This document shows, one piece after another, positions 1-11,026 of a stretch of DNA of 64,000 nucleotides. Within the stretch, counting starts at the first letter, position 1, and each line of letters opens with the position of its first letter. The stretch spans positions 7,227,001 through 7,291,000 of the forward strand of contig JAUIMM010000572.1 of NCBI GenBank assembly GCA_031769625.1, in the 5' to 3' direction. Source of the stretch: Taudactylus pleione. Lineage: Eukaryota; Chordata; Amphibia; Anura; Myobatrachidae. Below the pieces are notes generated by a model that saw nothing but the letters and a program-made list of their open reading frames with translations, ran no database searches and was not told the origin of the DNA. The position numbers were made by a program, and so were the translations under genes.

Positions 1-742
1 CTGCTGAAACCCAGGTCTGGTTGACTAAGTACAGGGAAAAAATGACGGGTTTCTCGTTTTCTTATTTTAACCCATGGATGCCTACTGAACAAGGGGACCA
101 CTGGAGGTAATATAGGTGAGCATGTGTGAGTGTGTATGTATGTATGCATTAAACTCATACTGTGTAAGGTGTGTGTGTGTGTTTCTTTCAACATTTCTTT
201 ACAGGTGAACTACAGGTCTCAGTAGGCCCTTAATGCCCAGCATGCTGGTACTTTTGGTTCTCCAAGTACCAGCATGCGGGGGAGGCTTGCTGGGACCTGC
301 AGTTCTACTGGAAAGATAATGTTTTATTACTTCTATTTTTACACATCACTCACACAATCAACCCACCACCCACTGCCCAGGGGTGGTGGGGATAGCCACA
401 GGCTATCAGCCTAGGCTAGGGGTGCCCTGGAGAGGGAGACCCCTTTTTTTGAAGGGGTCTCCAACTCCCCAGGGATACCTGGCCTGGGCTGACTAGCAGC
501 CAGGGCTGATGCTGCATCTGGGGGGCCCTGTGATAGGGCATCCCTGGCTGTGGCATCAGTCCCCCATTAGAAAGGGTCCAGGGCTGGTTCTGTGATTTAC
601 AGGGAGACCCTACGCAAATTTTTCCCTGTAAATCCAGAACCAGCCCTGCTTCCCATAGCCCAGTGCTGGTTGTACTGAGTACAGGGAGACCCTACATAAT
701 TTTTTCCCTGTACTTAGTCAACCAGACCTAGGTTTCAGCAGT
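1..742. mobile_element. Non-autonomous element with about 42-bp terminal inverted repeats
   Basis: Bases 1-42 (starting CTGCTGAAACCCAGGTCTGG) are almost perfectly complementary to 701-742 (ending ACCTAGGTTTCAGCAG). Inside are sub-repeats: the phrase CAGGGAGACCCTAC occurs at about 600 and 680, and 240-300 carries a small inverted repeat (ACCAGCATGC). No coding frame is visible. The left end coincides with the window edge, so the target duplication cannot be checked. Confidence 0.65.
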
Positions 743-864
743 CTGGGGCTGGTTCTGATTTTGGGGGGGACCTCATGTCAATTTTGTTCTTACTTTTAAC
801 TCTTTAAATACTTTATTCAGTCAGATACATGCAGGCATCTCACTGATGTCTGCATGTATCTGTA

Positions 865-1190
865 TCAATCCAACCTGCTCAACCTCAAATCGAAAGCATG
901 AATCAGGTCTATTCTATTGGGGATTTGAAGTTCGATTTGAAGTCCGATTTTGAGGCCGATTTCAAATCGAATGATAGTAAATAAGGGTTTTGTGTGTTGG
1001 GCTATGTAAAAGTACCAATGTTTTTCCGATGGTAGATTTGAGGTCAATATGACTCAAAATTAGATTTGAAGTCCAATTTTACATTCGATTTGGCCTTTAG
1101 TAAATACCCAAAGGCAAAATCGAATACAAATCGAATGAAAAATCGCACTCAAAATTCCAAATCGACCTTTAGTAAATTTACCCTTAAATC
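865..1190. mobile_element. TTTACTAA-ended MITE fragment rich in TCGATTT/AAATCGA motifs
   Basis: Many alternating copies of ATTTGAAGTCCGATTT-like sequence and its complement end in GACCTTTAGTAAATTTACCC at the right. A second, internal TTTAGTAAATACCC end lies at about 1095. This resembles the CTTTAGTAAATA ends of the other foldback MITEs in this window. The left end is unclear. It abuts the start of PLE copy A. Confidence 0.5.
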
Positions 1191-1248
1191 TACTAATCCA
1201 TCGCTGAGGATGTTTAATCGATTGTTGGATTAATCAGTTATTAAATAT

Positions 1249-3090
1249 ATGTCAGCTCCAGGGAAAGTACATTTGAATTTATCAAAAGCTGAGTGTGATG
1301 CACTTAGGGATTTGGAAACTTATGATGACATTATCAATAGGCCCGCTGACAAAGGCGGAGCCATCATCATCCAAGACATCGCCGATTATAGAGCAGAAGT
1401 TCTTTCTCAACTAGAAGATGAGGCCATTTGCAAAAAATTGAGAAGAGACCCTATTTTGGAGTATCATCTTGAGTTAGAGGTTATTCTTACCAGGGCGAAG
1501 GATTCTCATCTAATTCATCAAAAGTTGTTTGATGCTTTATATATCAAATTCCCTAGGGTGCCAGTGTTGAATACACTACCTAAACTTCATAAACATCCTA
1601 CCAAACCTCCCGGATGCCCTATTGTATCAGCGAGAGACTCTTTTCCGTAATCAGTCTCTCAGTTATTAGACTGCATTTTACAACCTTTAATTCATAATCA
1701 ACGTACTTTCCTTAAATATACCTGTAGCTTTTTGCAGAAATTATCTAATCTTCAAAATGTCCTAGATGGTACCCTGATGGTGTGTTTGGATGTGTGCAGT
1801 TTGTACAGCTCCATACAACACCACGATATTTACAAGCCATGAAAAAATTTCTAGATGTTAATCTGTCTAGTACAGTTTTTGACTAAGATCTCTTTCTTCA
1901 ACTTTTAGAATTGACCTTATGTAGAAATTATTTTCTTTTTGACAGAGAGTTTTTTTGTCCAGCTGTGGGGGTGTGCTATGGGTTCACCCGTAGCCCCCTC
2001 GTATGCTAATGTTTTTATGTTTGAACAAGAGTTTGAACTGTTTTTCAACAACGAGGAGGTTAGCAGCCATATATTGTGGTGCTCCCGGTACATAGATGAT
2101 ATTTTTCTTCTGTGGACCGGGAGTGCCACAATTCTGTAGGAATTGGTTGATGGTATCAACAATTCAACCTCATCTATTATGTTTACCTGTAATTACAGCT
2201 CTTCTGAAGTTCACTTTTTGGACATAATCATTAAACTAGTTGGCAATAGCTTTAAAACAGGGGTCTTTAGAAAGGACACTGATAGAAATACTTTTCTGGG
2301 AACCACCAGTCATCACCCCAAGCCACTGAAAAAGGGCTTTCCTTTCTCATAAATGATGCGAGTTGCACGGATAACGAGTTATCCAGAGAAAGTGCCTGAG
2401 GAGTTAGATTTGTTGATTGAGAAGTTTCTTGCTAGAGGATATGATCCTAGTGTTCTTCAGGAACAGAAATTAAAAGTTTTGGAGATTCCTAGAGCCCAGT
2501 TACTTGTTCCGTCTGTGAGAGATTCTAACCATTTAATTCCATGGACCAATGATTTCACCACATCCAGTCCTATCATCAGGCGGGCTACGCAAGCCCTTTG
2601 GCCAATTGTGTCATCTGATAATTATCCCCCTTTCTCTAGAAGTAGGCCGATAGCTGTATTTAAATGAGGCAGGAATCTCAGGGACAGGTTGGTTAAGGCT
2701 GACATTACGTGCAGAGATAGGAAACCTGCCCCTAATGTTTATGTTAAACCACCAGGGTGCTATAGGTGCAGTAACTCTACTATGTGCACCTATCTTACAG
2801 CCTGTAAGACCTTTAAGCATCCCCATGAGAACAAGATTTATGATATTAGATTTGTTTTGACTTGCTCTACTGATCATGTTTTATACATGATTGTATGTCC
2901 CTGTGGGTTACATTATGTGGGCCAGACCATTCGGAAATTCTCTGAAAGAATGGCGGCCCACAGATCAGCCATCAAACTAGCATTGAGTCGGAGACCAATA
3001 GACCAACCGGTCGCCAAGCATTTTAAGGAGCTGGCCATAGTTTGGCGCCTTTATGCTATTTTATTATTGACCATGTACCAGTCTCCCTGA
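1249..3090 (+). pseudogene. PLE copy A reverse transcriptase plus GIY-YIG endonuclease, broken
   Basis: The protein of this family makes cDNA from element RNA and nicks target DNA. Several reading frames together preserve it. RPADKGGAIII (about 1340) is the N-terminal PLE motif. LPKLHKHPTKPPGCPIVS (about 1580-1630) follows. Motif A is CLDVCSLYSSIQH (about 1787), motif B is GSPVAPSYANVFM (about 1980-2020), and motif C is RYIDDIF with both catalytic Asp present (about 2090). VHFLDIII is at about 2210. The linker has CYRCSNSTMC (about 2758), and the endonuclease keeps YMIVC...HYVGQTIRKFSERM (about 2883-2950). In-frame stops occur at about 1648, 1839, 2137, 2350 and 2665, plus frameshifts, so it cannot be translated whole. 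Confidence 0.9.
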
Positions 3091-3634
3091 GACGTGGTGA
3101 TCACGCTAAATTATTGCTTATTAAGTAATCCAGGTGGATTATGAGATTGAGGACCATTGCTCCAATGGGTCTCAATGAAAAATTTAATTGGAATAGCTTA
3201 GTTTAAATCAATATTTCACACTTTTTTTCTTGTGTTTTCTGCTATGTGATCTAGTCACAATTGTTCTGCCTTGATTATTGATTGTATTTAAATGATTTTT
3301 ATGTCTAGTGTTCTGTAGGGGGCTGTGGAGCTTTGCTGTTTTAATGTATGTATGTGTCCTGTTGATATTCTTTTTCTCTGTATAGGCCCTCCTGTGGTTG
3401 CAGTGCAGGCCGGGGGCTTCCATGGAGCGCGGGGATTCAGAACCATGGAACGCATGCTGTCCGGTTACCATGGAGGCATGACCTGCGACACCCGGAAGTG
3501 ATGTGGATGCGCGCGACAGGCAGTGAGTGGCCAGATGGCGATGAGAATGGAATACACGCCACACAAGTGGTTTATAGTGAGGGTAAGTGATATGTTTGTT
3601 TTGCATGTATGTTTTTTTGTTATGATGAGGTCCT

Positions 3635-3664
3635 AATGACGAGGCTGCGGCCTTGAAACGTTGG
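3635..3664 (+). ncRNA. Hammerhead-ribozyme-like core in the PLE copy A tail
   Basis: TGACGA (3637-3642) matches the UGANGA core box. It is followed by a GGC-TGCG-GCC hairpin and then TTGAAACGTTGG, the GAAAC box. PLE terminal repeats are known to encode small hammerheads with a very short stem III. C3 of the core is replaced by A, so this copy is probably inactive. A second TGATGAG lies just upstream (3623-3629). Confidence 0.55.
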
Positions 3665-3734
3665 CCTAAATACACGCTTTATTTGCCTAAAACCTCTGAG
3701 TGCCAGTTCTCCTGGATTTGGTATATATATATAT

Positions 3735-4022
3735 ATCATCACTTGTGATGTCAGTTTGGCCGCCCCCAGACGGTAGGCGTTCTCATGGGAACGCCTCCGT
3801 CTGAGCAGCCGCCCCCCGGCCCGCCCACCAAAGGGGGCGTGCAGTCACTCAACATCGACAGCACGCCCCCTTTGGTGCGAGACCTGGAGCGACGGATTGC
3901 CCGTCGCTATCCGGGTCTCGCACATGCACACGACAGAGCCAGCTCCGTCATGCGCATGCGCTCTGGGCCACCATCGACCCGGTTGCGAGCGCACAGTGCT
4001 TGCGACCGGGTCTGATTCAGGC
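3735..4022. mobile_element. CTGATTCAGACCC-ended element, copy 2 (partial, reverse orientation)
   Basis: It contains ATCACTTGTGATGTCAGT at the left and GACCGGGTCTGATTCAGGCC at the right, plus AACGCCTCCGTCTGAGCAGC and AAAGGGGGCGTGC segments that are the complement of 39942-40150. The far end is missing where it meets PLE A. Confidence 0.6.
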
Positions 4023-5068
4023 CCAGTGTGCAGGGAATCACATTGATATGTTCTGAACCATGTAGTCAGAATACTTAAAATTAACGTTTTTTCACTGCTC
4101 ATTCATTGCAGTTCACAAATATGTCCACATAGTATTGAATGTTACGGGTATATATTAAGTAAAATTCAGCACACAGAATTAATTTCACTGATTTTATTCC
4201 AAATATCTGTTTTCTGTTCTGTACATTTTGCCATTTATCTGCTTATAACACTTTCATATTAAATGGCACAACACACTTTAAAGCCAGTGACAGTTTTGTG
4301 ATTACAATGTTTTATATATATACACTTTGTAACACATTAAAGAAAACTTGCATCAATATTAATATATAAAATGTGTTTGCAAATAAAAAAAGATGTCTAG
4401 AAAGCGTTTTTAAAAATATAAAACACACATTGCCTTTGCTTTTAGTGCTGAATGTAAAATGGTACATTATAATAAAATACACATTCTGTATATACTTATT
4501 TCTTATAACCAGCATACACAATCATAAGTAACAACTTAATATTAATATTAATCAAAGTATGCAAGGTTACACAACATTTAAATAAACATTTTAATAATGT
4601 ATCATAATTGATAACATTGATTTATGAGCTGTCTCTTGCTATTATATTGGAGTTATTGTTATTAGTGATTGGAAGATACTGACATGTACAAAACAGATGG
4701 ATATGGTCAATTTTAAGGTAGTATTACAGAAGATACAGTAGATCACAAATATCATTTATTCACCTTAAGCCACGATAGTGCTTGAAATTAACAAAAAGGC
4801 ATGCTTGCTTAAACATGTGACAAGATAAATTAGAAATATTATATTAGTGTTGTATTTGTATAAATATAAATGGAACATGCATTTAAATAAATTTATTACG
4901 TTTTTTGTTTTGTTTTTTAAAAATACATCCGAAGTCCACAACTCCCTGATTTTTCAGTGAAATTTTGTGAACTTAATTGTTTACTCATCACTATAAATAC
5001 AAGAGGAAATTGAGCTTGTAGATATAGATTTGAATCTAAAAATGAAATGCAAGCTTAATTGTATAATT

Positions 5069-5272
5069 CACAGGTTCTCAAACTCTGTCCTCAGGACCCC
5101 AAACAGTGCATGTTTTCCAGGTATCCTCACAGAATCACAAGTGAAATAATTAGCTCCACTTGTGGATCTTTTAAAATGTGTCAGTGAGTAATGAATACAC
5201 CTGTGCACCTGCTAGGTGACTTGGAAAATGTGAACTGCGTGGGGTCCTGAGGACCGAGTTTGAGAATCACTG
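5069..5272. mobile_element. hAT-like foldback MITE, 204 bp
   Basis: Arms of the form TTCTCAAACTC-TGTCCTCAGGACCCC and GGGGTCCTGAGGACCGAGTT-TGAGAATCACTG are inverted complements. The flanks GTATAATT (5061-5068) and GCATAATT (5273-5280) match at 7 of 8 bases, fitting an aged 8-bp hAT target duplication. No open frame. It lies in the downstream flank of TACR3. Confidence 0.8.
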
Positions 5273-6344
5273 GCATAATTGATCAAATACTTTCATTTTT
5301 AAAAGTGTAATAAGTAACTCTTTAAAGCTCAGAGAGACAACACCTGTTAAAAACAAATATAAAACTTGGTACTTTGTTCTCATTTTCAGCAGTGTATAAA
5401 ACGTGTTCTTAAAGTTTCCTGCAGCATGTTCTACTAAGTCCTTAATGAGCTATCTGATAGTTCTCCATTCTATTGTACCAAGAGTTCATTCTTGGAAATG
5501 CTACAGGCAACTCTGAAATTGAAACAAATTGAACGCTTGTCAGAAAATTGTACTCTTCTCATCCTTTACAAAGTATCACAAACATATATAAGTCATGTGC
5601 CAGTTAACAGGAAAATATTATCACATTTAAGTATTATAAGTTGGAAAATGCCAAATATTTTGTGTGAAGTGCTGTCTTAATATGCCTCATAACAGGAGCG
5701 CCCCTTCCTCACTGGTGATAAATTTGTACAGGTAACAATTATAATTATGCATACTTTAATATCTGCAAGCTACAATTTAACAGTATTACATTAAATATTA
5801 GACAGATTCCATAAATACTAGTAACATATTTAATAATGTCTTGTTCATAGTTATATGCATTATGAAAACTTAATAAGAAATTCTAAAATTAATATTAAGA
5901 GGCATTAAAATTTAAACTAAATCACGTTATTATAAAATATGGTCATGGTAAGGATTGGCAAAGGAAATAAAAAATGCAATGTCTGCACTATGGGTCAATT
6001 GTCTGTGCAAGGTGTTTTAATATCTTTAATTCAAATATATGGAGAAAGAGATAACAATCTAAATTAAAAGTTCTATAACATCACTCATTGTGATCTACAG
6101 TAAAACATTAAACATCATGTTTGTTTAAATGCTGAACATCTATTCTCAAATAGTGTACCTAAAATACAGACAGACCAATCAAAGCACAGTGGTATACTAA
6201 CAGACTGTCAGCAACCCCAAAACAAGCAAGCACATGAAGAAACAATTATTGCCCATGCATGCCACAATAATATAGAGAGTAATTAGAAACTGACCATATA
6301 TAGCATCATGTGAAACCTGATTATGACTGCGATGGTTGCTAATA

Positions 6345-6885
6345 ATGAGGTAGATGTACTAAGCCTTGGAGAGAGATAAAGTGCCAACCAATGAGCTCCT
6401 AAGTGTCACTTTTTTTTCTAATACAGCATGTAAAATGACACTTAGAAGCTGATTGGTTGGTATTTTATATCTCTCCAAGAGCGATGCATCCCACCACTCA
6501 TCGCTAGCATAACAGCATTTATATTAATGCTGTATGCTTGAAAAAAATCACTGTGCCAATTTTCCCAGTGAAAGCTGTCCCTTTGATTTATGACCCAGAA
6601 GTCATTCTGTGCATGCATTGAGTGATGCATGCACTGCGGGAGCTGCTGGGAGGGATCTGATTGGATCCCTCTCAGGGGGAATTGCGAATAGAAGCCCATA
6701 GGCTTCTGTTGGGCAATGCCATGTAAAGATGGCATTGCCCACCGTGCCCCAGAATGTATTGCATTCCGGAGCTGGGTGCATATGCAGTAACCAGCCAATC
6801 CTCTGAAAACTTCATTTTTGATGGTTTGACCGCAAAATCTGCATTGATGCATCCTGCCCTAAGGCTCAGTACATCACCCCCAATA
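6345..6885. mobile_element. GATGTACTAAGCCTT-ended MITE with an internal hairpin
   Basis: The left GATGTACTAAGCCTTGGAG matches the complement of right AAGGCTCAGTACATC (one mismatch). The left quarter (about 6375-6480) is a separate hairpin: GAGATAAAGTGCCAACCAAT with ATTGGTTGGTATTTTATATC. This looks like a shorter foldback expanded by internal gain. Confidence 0.6.
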
Positions 6886-8463
6886 TTATTTAAAGAACAC
6901 CGTAATGTTGGTACATGCAGTTGAAAGATAACGGCAGATGCCCTCTATCAGCCAGTGTGTGTTGTCATCTTCCAATTACACTAACAAGCCCCAGTCATGT
7001 CAAAAGTAACCCATTGGCTTGACGAGGTAAAATGAACAGCTGGATCTCAACCAAATTTGCAACTGCGTGTATGGATAAAATGGACATTTATCTTGTCAGA
7101 CAGTATTTCGCAGAGTGGCAGGGCAGGCCCACATGTGTATAGCTTAACAATTACACAAACTAGCCAACCAAGGACCTAGTAACAATTAGCTGAATATCAT
7201 GTATTTATACATTTCATCTAAAATTTGTGACCAACCTCAACATTAAATATAAAACAAAAAATGCTCACATTTTTATTTTCTGCTAAACTATTCATATAAA
7301 GTAGCAGATTAATCTAGTAAGTTTTATGAAAAATCCCAAGGCGTGGCTAAGTTGCAGATTCAATGGCATGGCAAATTTGCCCATATGGCTAGTATTTAGA
7401 AAAGGTGTATGTGGATACATCTGTATACAGAGATAGACATGGCTGTTTTGGGGGTAACTCTTGCACCTAGTACTGTACATTGTAAGTGCAAACTGGTGAT
7501 GATGGCAGGTAGCAATCCAAGCAGAAGATCAGGGGCAGACACATTTCAAGATATGTATAACTCTGCATTCAGGCAAATATATGCATTTATGTCTGTGCAC
7601 ACAATGCAGGATCACATGTGCCTGATACCTATCCAACTCTGCATCAGGTCCACCGAAGAGATAAAAGTTCTGTGCCCATATAAAAGAACGAGCCCAGGGA
7701 TGTTTTTGTATATATACTGGATGTTGACTTCAGATGTCCTTATTTTTTTTTACAGTTAAAGGTGTTTTAATTATGATACATGAAGAGCACTTTTTGATAT
7801 TCACAATATTTTGAAAGATGGTTTCAAATTTGCTTTGCACCAAAAATGTCATAATTTGTGCAATTGCTTTACAAATTCTACAAACTTTGTATGCAGACCA
7901 TAGTGATTATAGTGATTTGTCACTTATTGCACATGTGTCCCACGCTGCAAATGTACACACTATTCAAAATCACATGGATCTCAGCAGTTTCTATGCCATT
8001 GCTAAATGGGTGTTCCGGGTGGCAAATGGAATGCTACAATCCAAACATGCAGAAGAGAACCATCCTATTCTGAGTCATGTGTATGCATTCTGGATGCCAA
8101 CTTCAGACAGATCTCCTGCACCTTGAATGGGGAGGTATAAGTAGCGATGATGATAATGATGGCTACATTAACATACAGAAAAAGTAGGGCCATGAGACAG
8201 CATAGATACTTATGCATTATAATCTGTGTATAGTTGCATTAGCTTTTCAGGTGCTAATGTGACTGCCACATTTCGACCTGCATACAACTCAGAAACAAGC
8301 TGGATGTATAGCAGTGGGCTGGGTTTGGGCAGTATGTTGTCTGGGGGAGGTAAGAGATGGTTTAGGGAAAAATGCTGGAGGTATTTCTCAAACAAAACTC
8401 ATAGTCAAATAAATGTATATTATCTCTGGCATGAGAAAAGCATCTCTTAAGATAGACACTGTG

Positions 8464-8806
8464 GGGCATATTCAATTAGCTGCGGGGTTGTCCCCGCAAC
8501 TAATTGCTGTGCCGGTCTTATTCAATTGCCGGGGATTCCTCGTGCGGGAGTCCCCGAGTCGGAATTTATTTGCAGCTCATGGAGGTGCGAGGTAAAATCC
8601 TCATTTGTACAATCAAATTGGCCTCGCACTCGGGGAAAAAAACATTGATTCCGCAATTTACACGGAGTCAATGTGTTTATGCGCGTGAGTTATGATTTTA
8701 CAGCGCGGGGAAAAGGCTATTTAATTGAATAGCTTTTCCCCACATTGCGGGGATTTAGGACAACAATTGGTCACGGGGACAACCCCTCGGCTAATTGAAT
8801 ATGCTC
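8464..8806. mobile_element. GGGCATATTCAATTAG-ended MITE, about 343 bp
   Basis: Inverted ends GGGGCATATTCAATTAGCTG and CGGCTAATTGAATATGCTCC. A second inner AATTGAATAGCTTTTCCCC/GTCTTATTCAATTGCCGGGG pair is present. GC-rich core with CCCCGC runs. TGTG occurs on both flanks. Confidence 0.75.
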
Positions 8807-10284
8807 CTGTGAAGAAGAAGTTGTAATATTTATGACTAACGTTTGGAGAATTACAGTTTCTCAATCAAGTTTTCTCACATCTTGTCTATTATTTCATAAC
8901 GTACTATGTGGTTTAGTTATAAATTATTTTATTAGTATTAATGGGTTATTTATTTTTAACTGGCAAAGTTGTGTACATATATTAAGTTGCTGGTAAAATG
9001 GGTGAAGCAAAGTTGGTTGAAGCAAATTTGTTCTGAGGTGAATATACTGTTACAATCCTAAAACACTAACCCACTGATTCTTCCTTAATAAAGAATTAAT
9101 AATTATTGTACAAAAATAACTTTAATATTGGATTTAGCCATGATGAAGAATGATAGAGTGCAAGTTGATGAGATAAGGCTGATATTAATTACAATTAAAA
9201 AGAATTAACATTTATTAAGCTGTTTTAAGGCAATGTAGATACATTTAACACTAGTATACTATGAAAGGTGTGTGATTTAATACTGTGGATAAACTTTTTG
9301 GACATAGAGCCCCTGAACTGCTGAGGTTCCCCAATTTTGGAATGACAGCCCCAATTTTGGAATGTTCCGTGCCTTCTGCTTTGATTCATCTCTATGAAAA
9401 AGTGTAAATGCAAATATGTAAATACACTCATAAGAGTCTTATAATAAAGTATATGGAAAGCAATATGGTATGTATTTTATTCTGCATTGCAGCAAATTTC
9501 TTGCAATTTATTATAATAAGTTATAACCTGACTCTGCAGCTCTCAGAGCTACAGTCATCTAATGGTGGTCTTCTGTGTCCAATTTATTTCCCAGACATTT
9601 TAGCACAATAGGCTTGCTTAGCGGTGACTGTTAGCATAGTTACATTGTAACAGTAAGCATGCACAAGAGTTTGGTTGTGCTGCCCACAGCTGGATGAGGA
9701 GACATATTTATAAAAAGTTTAGGAACTGCTGGTCTTCTGCAATAAAATATTTTTAAAAATAAAAAATTAAATGATTGTTGCTCTTATCAAAATAGTATCC
9801 TCATACACATCAATTGTTGCTTTGAAAAATTGTCTCCGAAATGTCACAAAGTCCTCTTACCACCAACACAATCAAATACATTAAATATTGCAAGTGCTGT
9901 TTTTGTACAAAATTTGTTTTGTTAATAATGCCCATTATATAGACTGTGGTTGCATGCTAACACTGATTTTCAGCACTATGCTTAAGTATCATTTTTCAAA
10001 AATGTTGACATTATACTTGAAATGTTAGTTTTATAATTTCTGTAACTTTTATTCCAAAAAATAAATGCCACAAAACATGCCACCCATTGCACTGTCAATG
10101 CACAAAACAGCACTAACTAGCACACAAGCTACATCTTTATTAACACTTGATATATTTAAATAGTAAGAAATAAGGGACTCTCATTGAGCCCTTTTGTACA
10201 TTTAGACACCATGATGGGATGTATGAAACTACCAAAATCCACTGATGCATACAGCCAATTATTGTTGAGTTAAACTGGATAGTC

Positions 10285-10596
10285 CAGTGGTTCCCAAACT
10301 GTGTGCCGCGGCACCCTGGGGTGCCTTGGGACACTTGCAGGGGTGCCTCAGGTTGGTGGTCCAGCACCAAATCAAATTATTTCTTTTCAATGTAATGTAA
10401 ATATGTAGGCAAACAGAAGCGCCAACCTGTCCACCACCACATAACTAAACCTAAGGATGACAGTTAAGCACAATTTACTTCACTTTATTACGTTACTACA
10501 TTTTTTTCTGAATAACAAAATTTTGTCTTAGGGGTACCTTGAAAACAATGCTGATATTTTAGGGCGCCGTGATTCCAAAAAGTTTGGGAACCATTG
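10285..10596. mobile_element. hAT-type MITE, 312 bp, with exact 8-bp target duplication
   Basis: The ends are inverted repeats: CAGTGGTTCCCAAACTGTG at the left and AAGTTTGGGAACCATTG at the right. An exact 8-bp duplication GGATAGTC flanks it (10277-10284 and 10597-10604). CAGTGGTTCCCAAAC-type termini with 8-bp duplications are diagnostic of hAT transposons. There is no coding capacity. It sits 108 bp beyond the TACR3 stop codon and is probably in the 3' UTR or immediate flank. Confidence 0.9.
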
Positions 10597-10604
10597 GGAT
10601 AGTC

Positions 10605-10704
10605 TGTTTTAATTTGCATTCTTATTTCTTAACATATTGAATAATAAATGTTGAAATTATTATTAAATAAAAAAACAACAGGTAGTTGACATCTTTTCTA
10701 TCAT
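10605..10704 (-). other. TACR3: Proximal 3' UTR of TACR3
   Basis: This is AT-rich sequence directly downstream of the TACR3 stop codon, up to the hAT-type MITE. No polyadenylation site can be fixed by eye, so the transcript end is unknown. If the 3' UTR is longer than about 110 nt, the MITE is transcribed as part of it. Confidence 0.55.
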
Positions 10705-11026
10705 TCATGAATAGCAATCCATTGATGTACAGGGTGAGCTAATAATAACTGAATTTGTAGACGCATCTGTGGAGTTTTTACGTGAGCATCCATTTAAAGT
10801 TGACTCGCTAGAAGTAACTCTTTTCTTGTGACTGTGAATAGACTTGGAGGTTTCACCATCATTTGGGTCAAACACCACTGTCATGCTGGATTCCATTCTG
10901 GATACTGTGTACAGACTACTTTGCCTCGTCGGGTGGAATCTGTTAGTTTTGAGCTCTAATTCATCATAACTGGATACTACAATAAAGGGACACCATCTGA
11001 ATGCTCTTTTGAATCCAGCACGGAAT
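10705..11026 (-). CDS. TACR3: Neurokinin-3 receptor (TACR3), terminal exon 5: helix 8 and cytoplasmic tail
   Basis: This is the last coding exon, 322 nt ending in TGA at 10707-10705. The acceptor is TTTTCTCATTTCAG just above 11026. The first base completes the exon 4 arginine codon; the frame then reads [14 protein letters not shown], the amphipathic helix 8 with a cysteine in the usual palmitoylation position. [10 protein letters not shown] and [19 protein letters not shown] follow, then MTVVFDPND, which as I recall is characteristic of the NK3R tail. The Ser/Thr/Lys-rich remainder ([20 protein letters not shown]) is where family members are phosphorylated and bind arrestin. Exons 4 and 5 join to 172 codons plus stop. 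The ending CYS differs from the mammalian EYS I remember. The frame is clean, consistent with a functional gene under selection. Confidence 0.95.

Larger units (their letters stand above)
1200..3735 (+). mobile_element. Penelope-like retroelement, copy A (5'-truncated)
   Basis: The remnant holds a broken coding region (1249-3090), then a 3' tail of about 640 bp. The tail carries a hammerhead-like core at 3635-3664 and ends near a short TA repeat (3721-3737). Coding order is RT, linker with Cys pairs, then GIY-YIG endonuclease, the order seen in endonuclease-bearing PLEs. No 5' pseudo-LTR is present, so the copy is truncated, as most PLE insertions are. Confidence 0.85.
4030..10276. other. Downstream flank of TACR3, mostly unique-looking AT-rich DNA
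   Basis: Apart from the MITEs at 5069-5272, 6345-6885 and 8464-8806, I see no gene, exon with splice sites, or RNA gene. Open frames such as 7409-7759 and 7818-8126 show no known motif and no splice context. Confidence 0.5.

Noticed and set aside
3208..3675. 155-codon minus-strand frame
   Set aside because: Antisense of the PLE A tail with no motif or splice context.
7409..8126. Two adjacent plus-strand frames of about 100 codons with repeated HTMQDHM/HTIQNHM wording
   Set aside because: The resemblance points to a diverged direct repeat in non-coding DNA; no protein family motif or splice signals.
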